A DNA stretch of 64,000 nt. Origin: CAWBLP01 sp963789495 (lineage in GTDB: Bacteria; Pseudomonadota; Alphaproteobacteria; Acetobacterales; Acetobacteraceae). Each line of letters starts with the position of its first letter. Position 1 is the first letter of the stretch. The notes below the pieces were generated by a model, which saw nothing but the letters and a program-made list of their open reading frames with translations, searched no databases and was not told the DNA's origin. Shown here one piece after another: positions 35,124 through 45,429 of this stretch. Location: NCBI GenBank assembly GCA_963789495.1, contig CAWBLP010000018.1:1-64000 (forward strand). The letters run 5' to 3'. The position numbers and the translations under genes were made by a program.

Positions 35124-35770
35124 GGCGCACCGCCTGGGCCGCCCTGGCCCTTTCCGTTCTGACCCTGTCCGGTTGGGCCGTGACGATGCCGGATGCGGCC
35201 TGGGCGCAGGCCCAGCCGGCTCCCATCACGGCCACGCCGCTGTTGCCGCCCAGCCGGCAATACGCGCCGCAAGGACTGCCGCCCGCGCCGGCGCCTGGAC
35301 AGCCAGGCGTCACCCAGTCTCAGCCGGGTGCGACACCGGCGCCAACCGCCACGCCGCTGCTGCCGCCCGCTGCAAATCTGCCGAACGCTCAACAGAATGC
35401 GCCGGATCAGGCCGCGCCCGGCCAGGCCCCGTCCGGTCAGGCGCCACAGGAACCGGCTCCCCCCGCCCCCAATCCATGGCTGCCGCAGGGACAGGCCATG
35501 CTGCAGGTGCTGGACAAGCCGAACGCCCAGAGCAAGACCCTGACGGTGAAGGTCGGCCAATCGGCGAGCTACGGTTCCCTGACCATCGCGGTGCAGGCCT
35601 GCGTGATTCGGCCACCCGACATGCCGCAGGACGCCGCCGCCTTTCTGGTGGTCGCCGACCAGCATGCGGACCAGCCGGGCTTCCGCGGCTGGATGGTGAA
35701 GTCCGACCCGTCTCTCACCATGCTGCAGAATCCGATCTACGACGTCCGAGTGCTAGGCTGCGGCCCATGA
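35120..35770 (+). CDS. DUF2155 domain-containing secreted protein
   Basis: A 216-residue protein with a clear N-terminal signal peptide (TAWAALALSVLTLSGWAV followed by AWAQA cleavage context). The next ~110 residues are a Pro/Gln/Ala-rich low-complexity stretch, then the DUF2155 domain: ATMLQVLDKPNAQSK-like opening, KTLTVKVGQSASYGSLTIAV, QACVIRPPDMPQDAAAFLVV and GWMVKSDPSLTMLQNPIYDV. The domain is alphaproteobacterial and of unknown role, with a conserved Cys. The ATG overlaps the preceding stop codon, so it is translationally coupled to the mlaD cluster. It also overlaps otsB by 4 bases. Confidence 0.85.
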   Translation: MRRTAWAALALSVLTLSGWAVTMPDAAWAQAQPAPITATPLLPPSRQYAPQGLPPAPAPGQPGVTQSQPGATPAPTATPLLPPAANLPNAQQNAPDQAAPGQAPSGQAPQEPAPPAPNPWLPQGQAMLQVLDKPNAQSKTLTVKVGQSASYGSLTIAVQACVIRPPDMPQDAAAFLVVADQHADQPGFRGWMVKSDPSLTMLQNPIYDVRVLGCGP

Positions 35771-36534
35771 CCATCCCCCCATCGCCCCGTCCCTTGCCGC
35801 CGTTCGCGCGCACCGCCCTGCTGCTGGACATGGATGGCACGCTGATCGACATCGCGCCGCGCCCGGACCTGGTGGTGGTGCCGCCGGGCCTGATCGATAC
35901 GCTGTGCAGTCTGCGCGACCGCCTGGAGGGCGCACTGGCGGTGATCACCGGCCGCCCGATCGAGCAGGTGGATCTGTTGCTGAACGCCGCACCCTACGCC
36001 GTCTCTGGCGAACATGGTGGCGCGGTGCGGCCTGCGCCCGGTGCAGCGATCGAACGGCCGGAGCTGCCAGTGCCGCCGGCCGAGTGGTTGGTCGAGGGCG
36101 AGCGCCTGGCGCAGCAACACCAGGGCGTGTTGCTGGAGCACAAGGCGCACGGCTTCGTGCTGCATTATCGCGCGGTTCCGGATCGCGGTCCGGCGCTGCG
36201 CACTGCGCTGGCTTCCCTGTTGGAGGGAAATGCAAGCTTCGCGCTGCTCGCGGCGCACATGGCCTGGGAAGTCCGCCCGCGCGGCACCGACAAGGGCGTT
36301 GCGCTGGCCAAACTGATGCGCCGCACGCCAATGACCGGCCGGATCCCGCTGTTCATCGGCGACGACGTCACCGACGAGGATGCGATCGACCGGGCTTTTG
36401 AGATGGGTGGCGTCGGGCTGAAGGTGGACGCCGCGTTCGGCACGCCGGTTGAGGTGCGGGCCTGGTTGACCAAGGCCGCTGCCACCGGTGCCTGGCCGAC
36501 GCCGCCACTGCTGGCCGCAGCGGGGCAGGGGTGA
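35767..36534 (+). CDS. otsB: Trehalose-6-phosphate phosphatase
   Basis: A 255-residue HAD-superfamily phosphatase. ALLLDMDGTLIDIAPRPDLV holds the nucleophile Asp-x-Asp-Gly-Thr, SGEHGGAVRPAPG is the cap-domain entry motif of OtsB, and VRPRGTDKGVALAKL plus FIGDDVTDEDAIDRAF are the third and fourth HAD motifs. It converts trehalose-6-phosphate to trehalose, an osmo- and desiccation protectant. The OtsA synthase is not in the window. Start ATG overlaps the DUF2155 stop by 4 bases. Confidence 0.92.
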   Translation: MTIPPSPRPLPPFARTALLLDMDGTLIDIAPRPDLVVVPPGLIDTLCSLRDRLEGALAVITGRPIEQVDLLLNAAPYAVSGEHGGAVRPAPGAAIERPELPVPPAEWLVEGERLAQQHQGVLLEHKAHGFVLHYRAVPDRGPALRTALASLLEGNASFALLAAHMAWEVRPRGTDKGVALAKLMRRTPMTGRIPLFIGDDVTDEDAIDRAFEMGGVGLKVDAAFGTPVEVRAWLTKAAATGAWPTPPLLAAAGQG

Positions 36535-36600
36535 CAAACCTCCCGGGCTGAGAGACCGTAACCGCCGGTCATTCGCGCAACGCGGTGGGAGAAGACGGCG

Positions 36601-37674
36601 ATGGCACAAACCGGCATGATGCCGTCCGCAGCCTGGGGCGCGGACGAACTGCGACGCGATCCAGGCTGGGTGTTCACCCTGGACGATGCGGCCCGGGCCG
36701 ACCTGCTGGCGGCCATCCGCCGGATCGATCCCGCCACCGACAAGCTGACGCTGAGTCGTGACGACGTCGCGATCGGGGCCGCCGCGCCGATCCTGGCCGC
36801 GGCGCTGCGCGAGGTGCGGGACGGGCGCGGCATCGCGTTGCTGCGGGGCCTGCCGCGCGAGGAGCTGGACGAACAGGCATTCGCCCTGCTGACCTGGGTG
36901 CTCGGCCTGCATGCCGGCGTCGCCCGGCCGCAGAACCGTGCCAGCGACTACCTGACCGGCGTGCGCAATGTCGGCACCGTGTATCGCAGCGCCGGCGGCC
37001 GTGGCTATTCGTCCAACGCCGAACTGGATTTTCACACCGACAGCGCCGACGTCGTGATGCTGTCCTGCTTCAACCAGGCGCAGGAGGGCGGCATGAGCAT
37101 GGTCAGCAGCTCGGTCGCCGCCCATACGCAGTTGCAGGCCGAGGCGCCGGACCTGGCGGATGCGCTGCACCAGCCGTTCTGGTTCAGCCGCCAGACTGAG
37201 CAGGCACCCGGCGAGCCGCCGGCCTATCCGAACCCGGTGTTCGACGAGGCGGACGGGCTGCTGTGCAGCAAATGGAACCGCAATCGCATCCGCACCGCGC
37301 AGCAGATCGAGGGCGTGCCGCCGCTGACGACCCGGCAGCGCGAGGCGATGGATGCGCTGGACGCAATCCTGCGCCGGCCGGCGCTGATGTACGAGATGTA
37401 CCTGCGGCCGGGTGACCTGCAGATCCTGAACAGTCAAGTCACGCTGCACTCGCGGACCGAGTTCGTGGATCATGAAGCACTTGAGCGCCGGCGCCTGCTA
37501 TACCGTCTGTGGCTGGCGCCTCCCGATTCGCCTCGGCTGCCCCAGAGCTGGGCGCCGGCCTATCGGTCGGTGGCGCCGGGCACGGTACGCGGCGGCATCC
37601 TCGGTCAGGGGTACGACGCCCATTGCCGAACCTTCGAGCAGCGTCAGGCGACAGCGCTGCGGATGCTTGCCTGA
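36601..37674 (+). CDS. TauD/TfdA-like dioxygenase, second family member
   Basis: A 357-residue relative of the gamma-butyrobetaine/TauD oxygenases. AELDFHTDSADVVMLSC carries the His-x-Asp, QILNSQVTLHSRTEFVD the distal His, and RRRLLYRLWLAPPDSPRL the 2-oxoglutarate-binding Arg, so the facial triad looks complete. The N-terminal ~80 residues (WGADELRRDPGWVFTLDDAA) are typical of a group of uncharacterised oxygenases often found near small-molecule catabolic genes. It is only distantly related to the protein at 31301. Substrate unknown. Confidence 0.85.
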   Translation: MAQTGMMPSAAWGADELRRDPGWVFTLDDAARADLLAAIRRIDPATDKLTLSRDDVAIGAAAPILAAALREVRDGRGIALLRGLPREELDEQAFALLTWVLGLHAGVARPQNRASDYLTGVRNVGTVYRSAGGRGYSSNAELDFHTDSADVVMLSCFNQAQEGGMSMVSSSVAAHTQLQAEAPDLADALHQPFWFSRQTEQAPGEPPAYPNPVFDEADGLLCSKWNRNRIRTAQQIEGVPPLTTRQREAMDALDAILRRPALMYEMYLRPGDLQILNSQVTLHSRTEFVDHEALERRRLLYRLWLAPPDSPRLPQSWAPAYRSVAPGTVRGGILGQGYDAHCRTFEQRQATALRMLA

Positions 37675-37752
37675 ATCGACCGGACGATGGCCGGAATTGG
37701 GCTGTCGGTCCCGTCCGCCACACTCACTGGATCGACTGTCACATCAGGTCGG

Positions 37753-37808
37753 TGGGAAAAAACTTCCCATTCTCCAGTGCGCGGGTTGTCATGGGAATTT
37801 CCTTCCCA
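37753..37808. promoter_or_regulatory. Tandem TGGGAA-N5-TTCCCA palindromes upstream of carA
   Basis: Two inverted repeats, TGGGAAAAAACTTCCCA (37753-37769) and TGGGAATTTCCTTCCCA (37792-37808), with identical 6-bp arms and 5-bp spacers, lie 39 bp apart centre to centre; the second ends 12 bp before the carA ATG. The arms are the same in both copies while the spacers differ, as expected of operators. CarA itself begins with a helix-turn-helix domain, so it is the obvious candidate ligand, but this is inference. Confidence 0.65.
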
Positions 37809-37820
37809 TACATTCCCCGC

Positions 37821-39185
37821 ATGCCCAGCGTGAATGAAATCATCGATCGGCTCGGCGGGGTCGAGGCGGCCGCACGTCTGACCGGGATCGGCACCGAGGC
37901 GGTACGCAAATGGCGCCAGGCCGCCTCCATTCCATCCCGCCACTGGCCCGCGGTGATCGCCGCCACCGGCCTGAGTTTGACCGACCTGCAGGGAGGCGCG
38001 TCGATGCCGATGCCCGATGCGGACGACTCCCAGCCGCCGCCCGGCGCCACCGCCGCGCTGGTGCTGGCCGATGGCGCCGTGTTCTGGGGCCGTGGCTTCG
38101 GCGCGCAGACTGCAAGCCCCGCCCCGGTTGGTGAGGTCTGCTTCAACACCGGTATGACCGGCTACCAGGAGACGCTGACCGACCCGTCCTATGCCGGCCA
38201 GATCATCACCTTCACCTTCCCACATATCGGCAATGTCGGCACCAATGCCGAGGACATCGAGGCGCTGACGATCGCGGCGCGCGGCCTGGTGGTGAAGCAG
38301 GACATCACCGAACCGTCGAACTGGCGCGCCGCCCAGCACCTCGATGCCTGGCTGCGGGCGCGCGGGATCTCCGGCATCGCCGGTGTGGATACGCGGGCGC
38401 TGACCGTGCGCATCCGTGACGGTGGGGCACCGAGTGGCGTGCTGGCCTTTCCGGCGGACGGACGGTTCGACGTCCCCGCATTGCAGGCACAGGCCGCGGG
38501 ATGGCCGGGATTGGAGGGGATGGATCTCGCCCGCGAGGTCACCTGCCGGCAGACCTACTCCTGGGACGAGACGCGCTGGGCCTGGCCGGCCGGAACCGGT
38601 CGCCAGACCGCACCGAAACATCATGTCGTCGCAGTGGATTACGGGGCGAAGCACAACATCCTGCGCTGCCTCGCCTCTGCCGGATGCCGGGTGACGGTCG
38701 TGCCGGCCTCCGCCACCGCCGAGGACATTCTGCGTCACCATCCGGATGGCGTGTTCCTGTCCAATGGGCCGGGCGATCCGGCCGCCACCGGGGTCTATGC
38801 CGTGCCCGCGATCCGCGGCGTACTGGATGCCGGGGTGCCGCTGTTCGGCATCTGCCTCGGTCACCAGTTGCTGGCGCTGGCACTGGGCGCGAAGACCTTC
38901 AAGCTGGACCGCGGGCATCGCGGCGCCAATCAGCCGGTCAAGGACCTGTCCACCGGCCGGGTCGAAATCACCAGCCAGAATCATGGGTTTGCCGTCGACG
39001 CGGACACCCTGCCGCCGACCGCTCAGGTGACGCATGTGTCGCTGTTCGACGGCTCGAACGAGGGGCTTGCCTGCAGCGATCGGCCGGCATTTTCCGTGCA
39101 GTATCATCCGGAAGCCAGCCCGGGGCCGAGCGACAGCCACTATCTGTTCGAGCGGTTCGTCGGGATGATCGAGCGGCTTGCGTGA
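37821..39185 (+). CDS. carA: Carbamoyl-phosphate synthase small chain with N-terminal HTH domain
   Basis: A 454-residue CarA. The first ~58 residues (MPSVNEIIDRLGGVEAAARL, then AVRKWRQAASIPSRHWPAVI) are a short Cro-like helix-turn-helix; NCBI recognises such a domain on carbamoyl-phosphate synthases and calls it carph-isopro (recollection). The small-subunit domain follows from ALVLADGAVFWGRGFGAQ, and the glutamine amidotransferase domain has the catalytic Cys in FGICLGHQLLALALGAKTF and the His-x-Glu in FSVQYHPEASPGPSD. The enzyme supplies carbamoyl phosphate to pyrimidine and arginine synthesis. An alternative start at MPMPDADD would drop the HTH, but the frame is continuous and the upstream start is better placed. 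Two operator-like palindromes precede it. Confidence 0.92.
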   Translation: MPSVNEIIDRLGGVEAAARLTGIGTEAVRKWRQAASIPSRHWPAVIAATGLSLTDLQGGASMPMPDADDSQPPPGATAALVLADGAVFWGRGFGAQTASPAPVGEVCFNTGMTGYQETLTDPSYAGQIITFTFPHIGNVGTNAEDIEALTIAARGLVVKQDITEPSNWRAAQHLDAWLRARGISGIAGVDTRALTVRIRDGGAPSGVLAFPADGRFDVPALQAQAAGWPGLEGMDLAREVTCRQTYSWDETRWAWPAGTGRQTAPKHHVVAVDYGAKHNILRCLASAGCRVTVVPASATAEDILRHHPDGVFLSNGPGDPAATGVYAVPAIRGVLDAGVPLFGICLGHQLLALALGAKTFKLDRGHRGANQPVKDLSTGRVEITSQNHGFAVDADTLPPTAQVTHVSLFDGSNEGLACSDRPAFSVQYHPEASPGPSDSHYLFERFVGMIERLA

Positions 39186-39186
39186 C

Positions 39187-39474
39187 ATGGACGTCCGATT
39201 GCGCCTGCTGCTGGTTGCATTCCGCAACCGCATCAATGAACCCAACATCGAAGCGGGATTCGAACATTTCCTGACCGTTTCGGAAGCACCGGTCGAATTT
39301 CCGGAGTTTTGCCAAGCCGTCGCGACCTGTGTGCATGAAGGCCTGATCCGGGAGCCGATCCGCCTGCCGGAAGGCGCGTTGCAGTGTCACTGGCACCTTG
39401 AGCTGACGCCGCAGGGCATCGCGTTGGCGAGAACAGTCGCAGACGGCGGCGCGACGGACGGACCGTCATGCTGA
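39187..39474 (+). CDS. Small protein between carA and carB
   Basis: A 95-residue protein beginning MDVRLRLLLVAFRNRINEPN, with ~70 residues of helical, mildly acidic sequence (EAPVEFPEFCQAVATCVHEG) and LTPQGIALARTVADGG near the end. I do not recognise it. Its start lies 2 bp after the carA stop and its last bases overlap the GFA-type gene, so all are co-transcribed with carB. It has two Cys but no motif. Similar small proteins at this position appear in related genomes as I recall. Confidence 0.65.
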   Translation: MDVRLRLLLVAFRNRINEPNIEAGFEHFLTVSEAPVEFPEFCQAVATCVHEGLIREPIRLPEGALQCHWHLELTPQGIALARTVADGGATDGPSC

Positions 39475-39857
39475 CCGGCGGATGCTTTTGCGGGTCGGTG
39501 CGCTATGCCGTGACCGGCACACCGTTCAACGCCACGAATTGTCATTGCTCGATCTGCCGCCGGACCACCGGGGCGCCATTCGTCGCATGGTTCAGTGTGC
39601 CGTTGGAGGAGTTTCGGAGCACGCAGGGCGAGCCGCAGCGGTTTCATTCCACTCCTGACGGGCTGCGCAGCTTCTGTGGACGCTGCGGCAGCCAACTCAC
39701 CTTTCAACATGCCGGGCGCGATGAGATCGACGTCACGACCTGCAGCCTCGACCATCCCGAAACCATACCGCCGCGCGACAATACGCACACCAGCAGCCGG
39801 CTGGACTGGGTAGGCGCCGACGGACGGGCGGACTTTCCCAAATCCCGCAGCGACTGA
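39468..39857 (+). CDS. GFA (glutathione-dependent formaldehyde-activating) family protein
   Basis: A 129-residue Mss4-like zinc-binding protein. MLTGGCFCGSVRYAVTG carries the first Cys-x-Cys, NCHCSICRRTTGAPF the second cluster, and FCGRCGSQLTF the third. Proteins of this family include the enzyme that speeds S-hydroxymethylglutathione formation and many without known activity, so the name denotes family only. It overlaps the preceding small gene by 7 bases and is followed by carB after 21 bp. Confidence 0.88.
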   Translation: MLTGGCFCGSVRYAVTGTPFNATNCHCSICRRTTGAPFVAWFSVPLEEFRSTQGEPQRFHSTPDGLRSFCGRCGSQLTFQHAGRDEIDVTTCSLDHPETIPPRDNTHTSSRLDWVGADGRADFPKSRSD

Positions 39858-39878
39858 ACCAAGAAGAGCGACTTCTGC

Positions 39879-43121
<3,243 letters not shown>

Positions 43122-43218
43122 ACTGATCCATCGCGGCCGGGCTCACCCGGGCCGCGGCGGTGGTCTATGGACGCGCCGCCTTTACCAACATTGCGATCGA
43201 CCATCGAAGGACCACGCC

Positions 43219-43692
43219 GTGCAGAAGTTCCCGATGACTGGCCCCGGACTGCAGCGGTTGGAAGTCGAGCTGCGCCAGCTCAAGTCTGAGGAGCGTCCCG
43301 CTATCATTCGGGCGATCGCGGAGGCGCGCAGCCATGGCGACCTGTCGGAGAACGCGGAATATCACGCGGCGCGAGAACGTCAGTCCTTCATCGAAGGGCG
43401 TATTGCCGAACTGGAGGAAATTGTTTCCTCGGCGGAGGTGATCGACCCGTCCACCCTGTCCGGCGAGCACGTGAAGTTTGGTGCCCATGTCTGGCTGGTG
43501 GATGAGGAGACGGAAAAGGAAGCCACCTACCAGATCGTCGGCGTGCACGAGGCGGACATCAAGACCGCCCGGCTGTCGATTTCCTCGCCCCTGGCGAAAG
43601 CGCTGATCGGCAAGAAGGTGGGCGACACCGTATCGGTCCCGGCGCCGTCGGGAGATCGCTCCTACGAGATCCTCGGCATCAAGTTCATCTGA
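43219..43692 (+). CDS. greA: Transcription elongation factor GreA
   Basis: A 157-residue GreA: N-terminal antiparallel coiled coil (MQKFPMTGPGLQRLEVELRQ, then SEERPAIIRAIAEARSHGDL and SENAEYHAARERQSFIEGRI) with the acidic tip residues at the loop between helices, and a C-terminal FKBP-like domain ending in SYEILGIKFI. It rescues backtracked RNA polymerase by stimulating transcript cleavage. It starts at GTG, supported by the family N-terminus. Gene order carB-greA is usual in this group. Confidence 0.92.
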   Translation: MQKFPMTGPGLQRLEVELRQLKSEERPAIIRAIAEARSHGDLSENAEYHAARERQSFIEGRIAELEEIVSSAEVIDPSTLSGEHVKFGAHVWLVDEETEKEATYQIVGVHEADIKTARLSISSPLAKALIGKKVGDTVSVPAPSGDRSYEILGIKFI

Positions 43693-43872
43693 ATCGTGAC
43701 GGATTTCGTCGCGAGGGACGCGCTCAGATTAGATCTGCCACGCCGGACATCGGTCGCGCCTTTCGCGCGGGTTCGGGCGCGCGGTGCCTGCCCCGGCCGT
43801 TGCCGGTCACCCCGGCCTGGTCCGTCAACCCGGGCGAAGGAGGCTGCAGTCCGATCTGCCCCGCCCTCCCCC

Positions 43873-43934
43873 CCATCGTCTCCGCCCTACCCATCGTCTC
43901 CGCCCTACCCATCGTCTCCGCCCTCCCCATCGTC
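43873..43934. repeat. 18-bp tandem repeat, about 3.4 copies
   Basis: Unit CCATCGTCTCCGCCCTAC is repeated three times, almost perfectly, followed by an 8-base partial copy that runs into the left arm of the next repeat. No coding meaning is likely; in one frame it reads as PIVSAL repeats. It lies between greA and threonine ammonia-lyase. Confidence 0.85.
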
Positions 43935-44040
43935 ATGGCCGGGCCTGACCCGGCCATCTACACCGGAACCATCGGGTCGCCATGGGGCCTCGGTGCCCGA
44001 TCATCTGGGGTGGATGGCCGGGTCAAGCCTGGCCATGACG
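43931..44040. repeat. Alphaproteobacterial dispersed inverted repeat, copy 2
   Basis: The best-preserved copy: left arm CGTCATGGCCGGGCCTGACC and a right arm that reads as its inverse ending GGCCATGACG, with a 50-bp centre. Same family as 4560-4668. It encodes the spurious peptide MAGPDPAIYTGTIGSP. It lies downstream of greA. Confidence 0.8.
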
Positions 44041-44188
44041 ACTTTGCAGCAGCCTCCAGCGACCCTGACGAATTCGAACCAGTCCCCGCCTGACCTGTCG
44101 AACCCCCACCTGCGCCAAGCCGCCCTTGCGGCATGCGCGGCGCGTTCCCCCCTGCTCACCGCGCGTCCACCGGCATGAGGCACCCGCA

Positions 44189-45385
44189 ATGATCGATCTC
44201 GCCGACGTCCAGGCCGCGGCGGAGCGGATTGCCGGGCGCGTCCTGCGCACCGCCACCGTCCCGAGCGACGCGATCTCGCGCGCCACCGGCGCCGAGGTGA
44301 TGCTCAAGCTCGACAATCTGCAGGTCACTGGCGCGTTCAAGGAGCGTGGCGCGGCGAACCGGCTGGCGCTGCTCAGCGACGATGAGCGCGCCCGCGGCGT
44401 CATCGCCATGTCGGCCGGCAACCACGCCCAGGCGGTGGCGCGGCATGCGCATCTGCTGGGGATCGCCGCCACCATCGTGATGCCGCAGTTCACCCCGGCC
44501 ACCAAGGTGACCCGCACGGCCGCCTGGGGCGCCTCGGTCGTGCTGCATGGCGAGACCCTGGCCGAGGCCGCGGCACACGCGGAAGAACTGGCGCGCGACC
44601 ACCAGCTGGTATTCGTGCATCCCTATAACGATCCGGCGGTGATGGCAGGGCAGGGGACCCTGGCGCTGGAATTGCTGCAGGACGCCCCCGACCTGGACGC
44701 GCTGGTGATCCCGGTCGGTGGTGGCGGGCTGCTCGCCGGCTGCCTGGTGGCCGCGACGGCGCTGAAGCCGGGCATTGCCGTGTTCGGTGTCGAGGTCGAG
44801 GCCTATGCCGCGATGGCGCAGCGCCTGGCCGGCCGCTCCGTCTCGGTGGGTGGGCCGACCATCGCCGAGGGCATCGCGGTGCGCGACATCGGCGAGATGC
44901 CGTTCGAGCTGGTGCGCCGTCGCGTCACCGATCTGCTGGTGGTGCCGGAGCGCGCGGTCGAAGAAGCCATCGGCCTGCTGGTTGAGGGCGGCAAGACGGT
45001 TGCCGAGGGCGCCGGCGCGGTTGGCCTCGCCGCCTTGCTGACGTTTCCGTCCCGATTCCGCGGCAAGCGTGTCGGCCTGGCGATCACCGGCGGCAATATC
45101 GACGCGCGCATCCTGTCCAATGTGCTGCTGCGCGACCTGCTGCGCGACGGGCGGCTGCTGCGGCTGCATCTGCAGATCCCCGATCGGCCGGGTGTGCTGG
45201 CGGACATAGCCGGCAAGATCGGCGGTCGCGGCGGCAACATCATTGAGGTCTCCCACCAGCGGCTGTTTGCGGCCTCCTCGGTGCAGGCGGCGGAGCTGGA
45301 AGTGATGGTCGAAGCGCGCGATTCCGCCCATGCCTCGGATATCGTCACGACGCTGGAGCAGACCTACGCCGTGCGGCGCGTGTAG
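44189..45385 (+). CDS. Threonine ammonia-lyase (biosynthetic or catabolic type)
   Basis: A 398-residue PLP fold-type II enzyme with a C-terminal ACT-like domain. LQVTGAFKERGAANRLALLS holds the Schiff-base Lys, MSAGNHAQAVARHAHLLG the phosphate-binding loop, LVIPVGGGGLLAGC the PLP phosphate glycine loop, and RLHLQIPDRPGVLADIAGKI begins the ACT domain. It deaminates threonine to 2-oxobutyrate, the first step of isoleucine synthesis or a catabolic step. The size with one ACT domain fits a TdcB/IlvA-like member; which symbol applies is uncertain. Start MIDLADV is chosen because the upstream extension is Arg/Pro-rich and not conserved. Confidence 0.9.
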   Translation: MIDLADVQAAAERIAGRVLRTATVPSDAISRATGAEVMLKLDNLQVTGAFKERGAANRLALLSDDERARGVIAMSAGNHAQAVARHAHLLGIAATIVMPQFTPATKVTRTAAWGASVVLHGETLAEAAAHAEELARDHQLVFVHPYNDPAVMAGQGTLALELLQDAPDLDALVIPVGGGGLLAGCLVAATALKPGIAVFGVEVEAYAAMAQRLAGRSVSVGGPTIAEGIAVRDIGEMPFELVRRRVTDLLVVPERAVEEAIGLLVEGGKTVAEGAGAVGLAALLTFPSRFRGKRVGLAITGGNIDARILSNVLLRDLLRDGRLLRLHLQIPDRPGVLADIAGKIGGRGGNIIEVSHQRLFAASSVQAAELEVMVEARDSAHASDIVTTLEQTYAVRRV

Positions 45386-45397
45386 CGGGTCATACCA

Positions 45398-45429
45398 GTC
45401 ATGGCCGGTGCCGGTCGGCCATCCATGCC
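45398..45429. repeat. Half-copy of the dispersed inverted repeat overlapping the monooxygenase stop
   Basis: One arm matching the family (GTCATGGCCGGTGCCGGTCGGCCA) sits across the convergent ends of threonine ammonia-lyase and the FAD monooxygenase. The last residues of the monooxygenase, MADRHRP, and its stop codon are encoded by this arm. Confidence 0.55.

Noticed and set aside
38004..38010. Separate small HTH gene ending before a carA start at MPMPDADD
   Set aside because: There is no stop codon or second ribosome site between the domains; the frame is continuous and the enzyme begins naturally after the HTH.
43873..43934. Short CRISPR-like array
   Set aside because: Units are contiguous without unique spacers and no cas gene is present.
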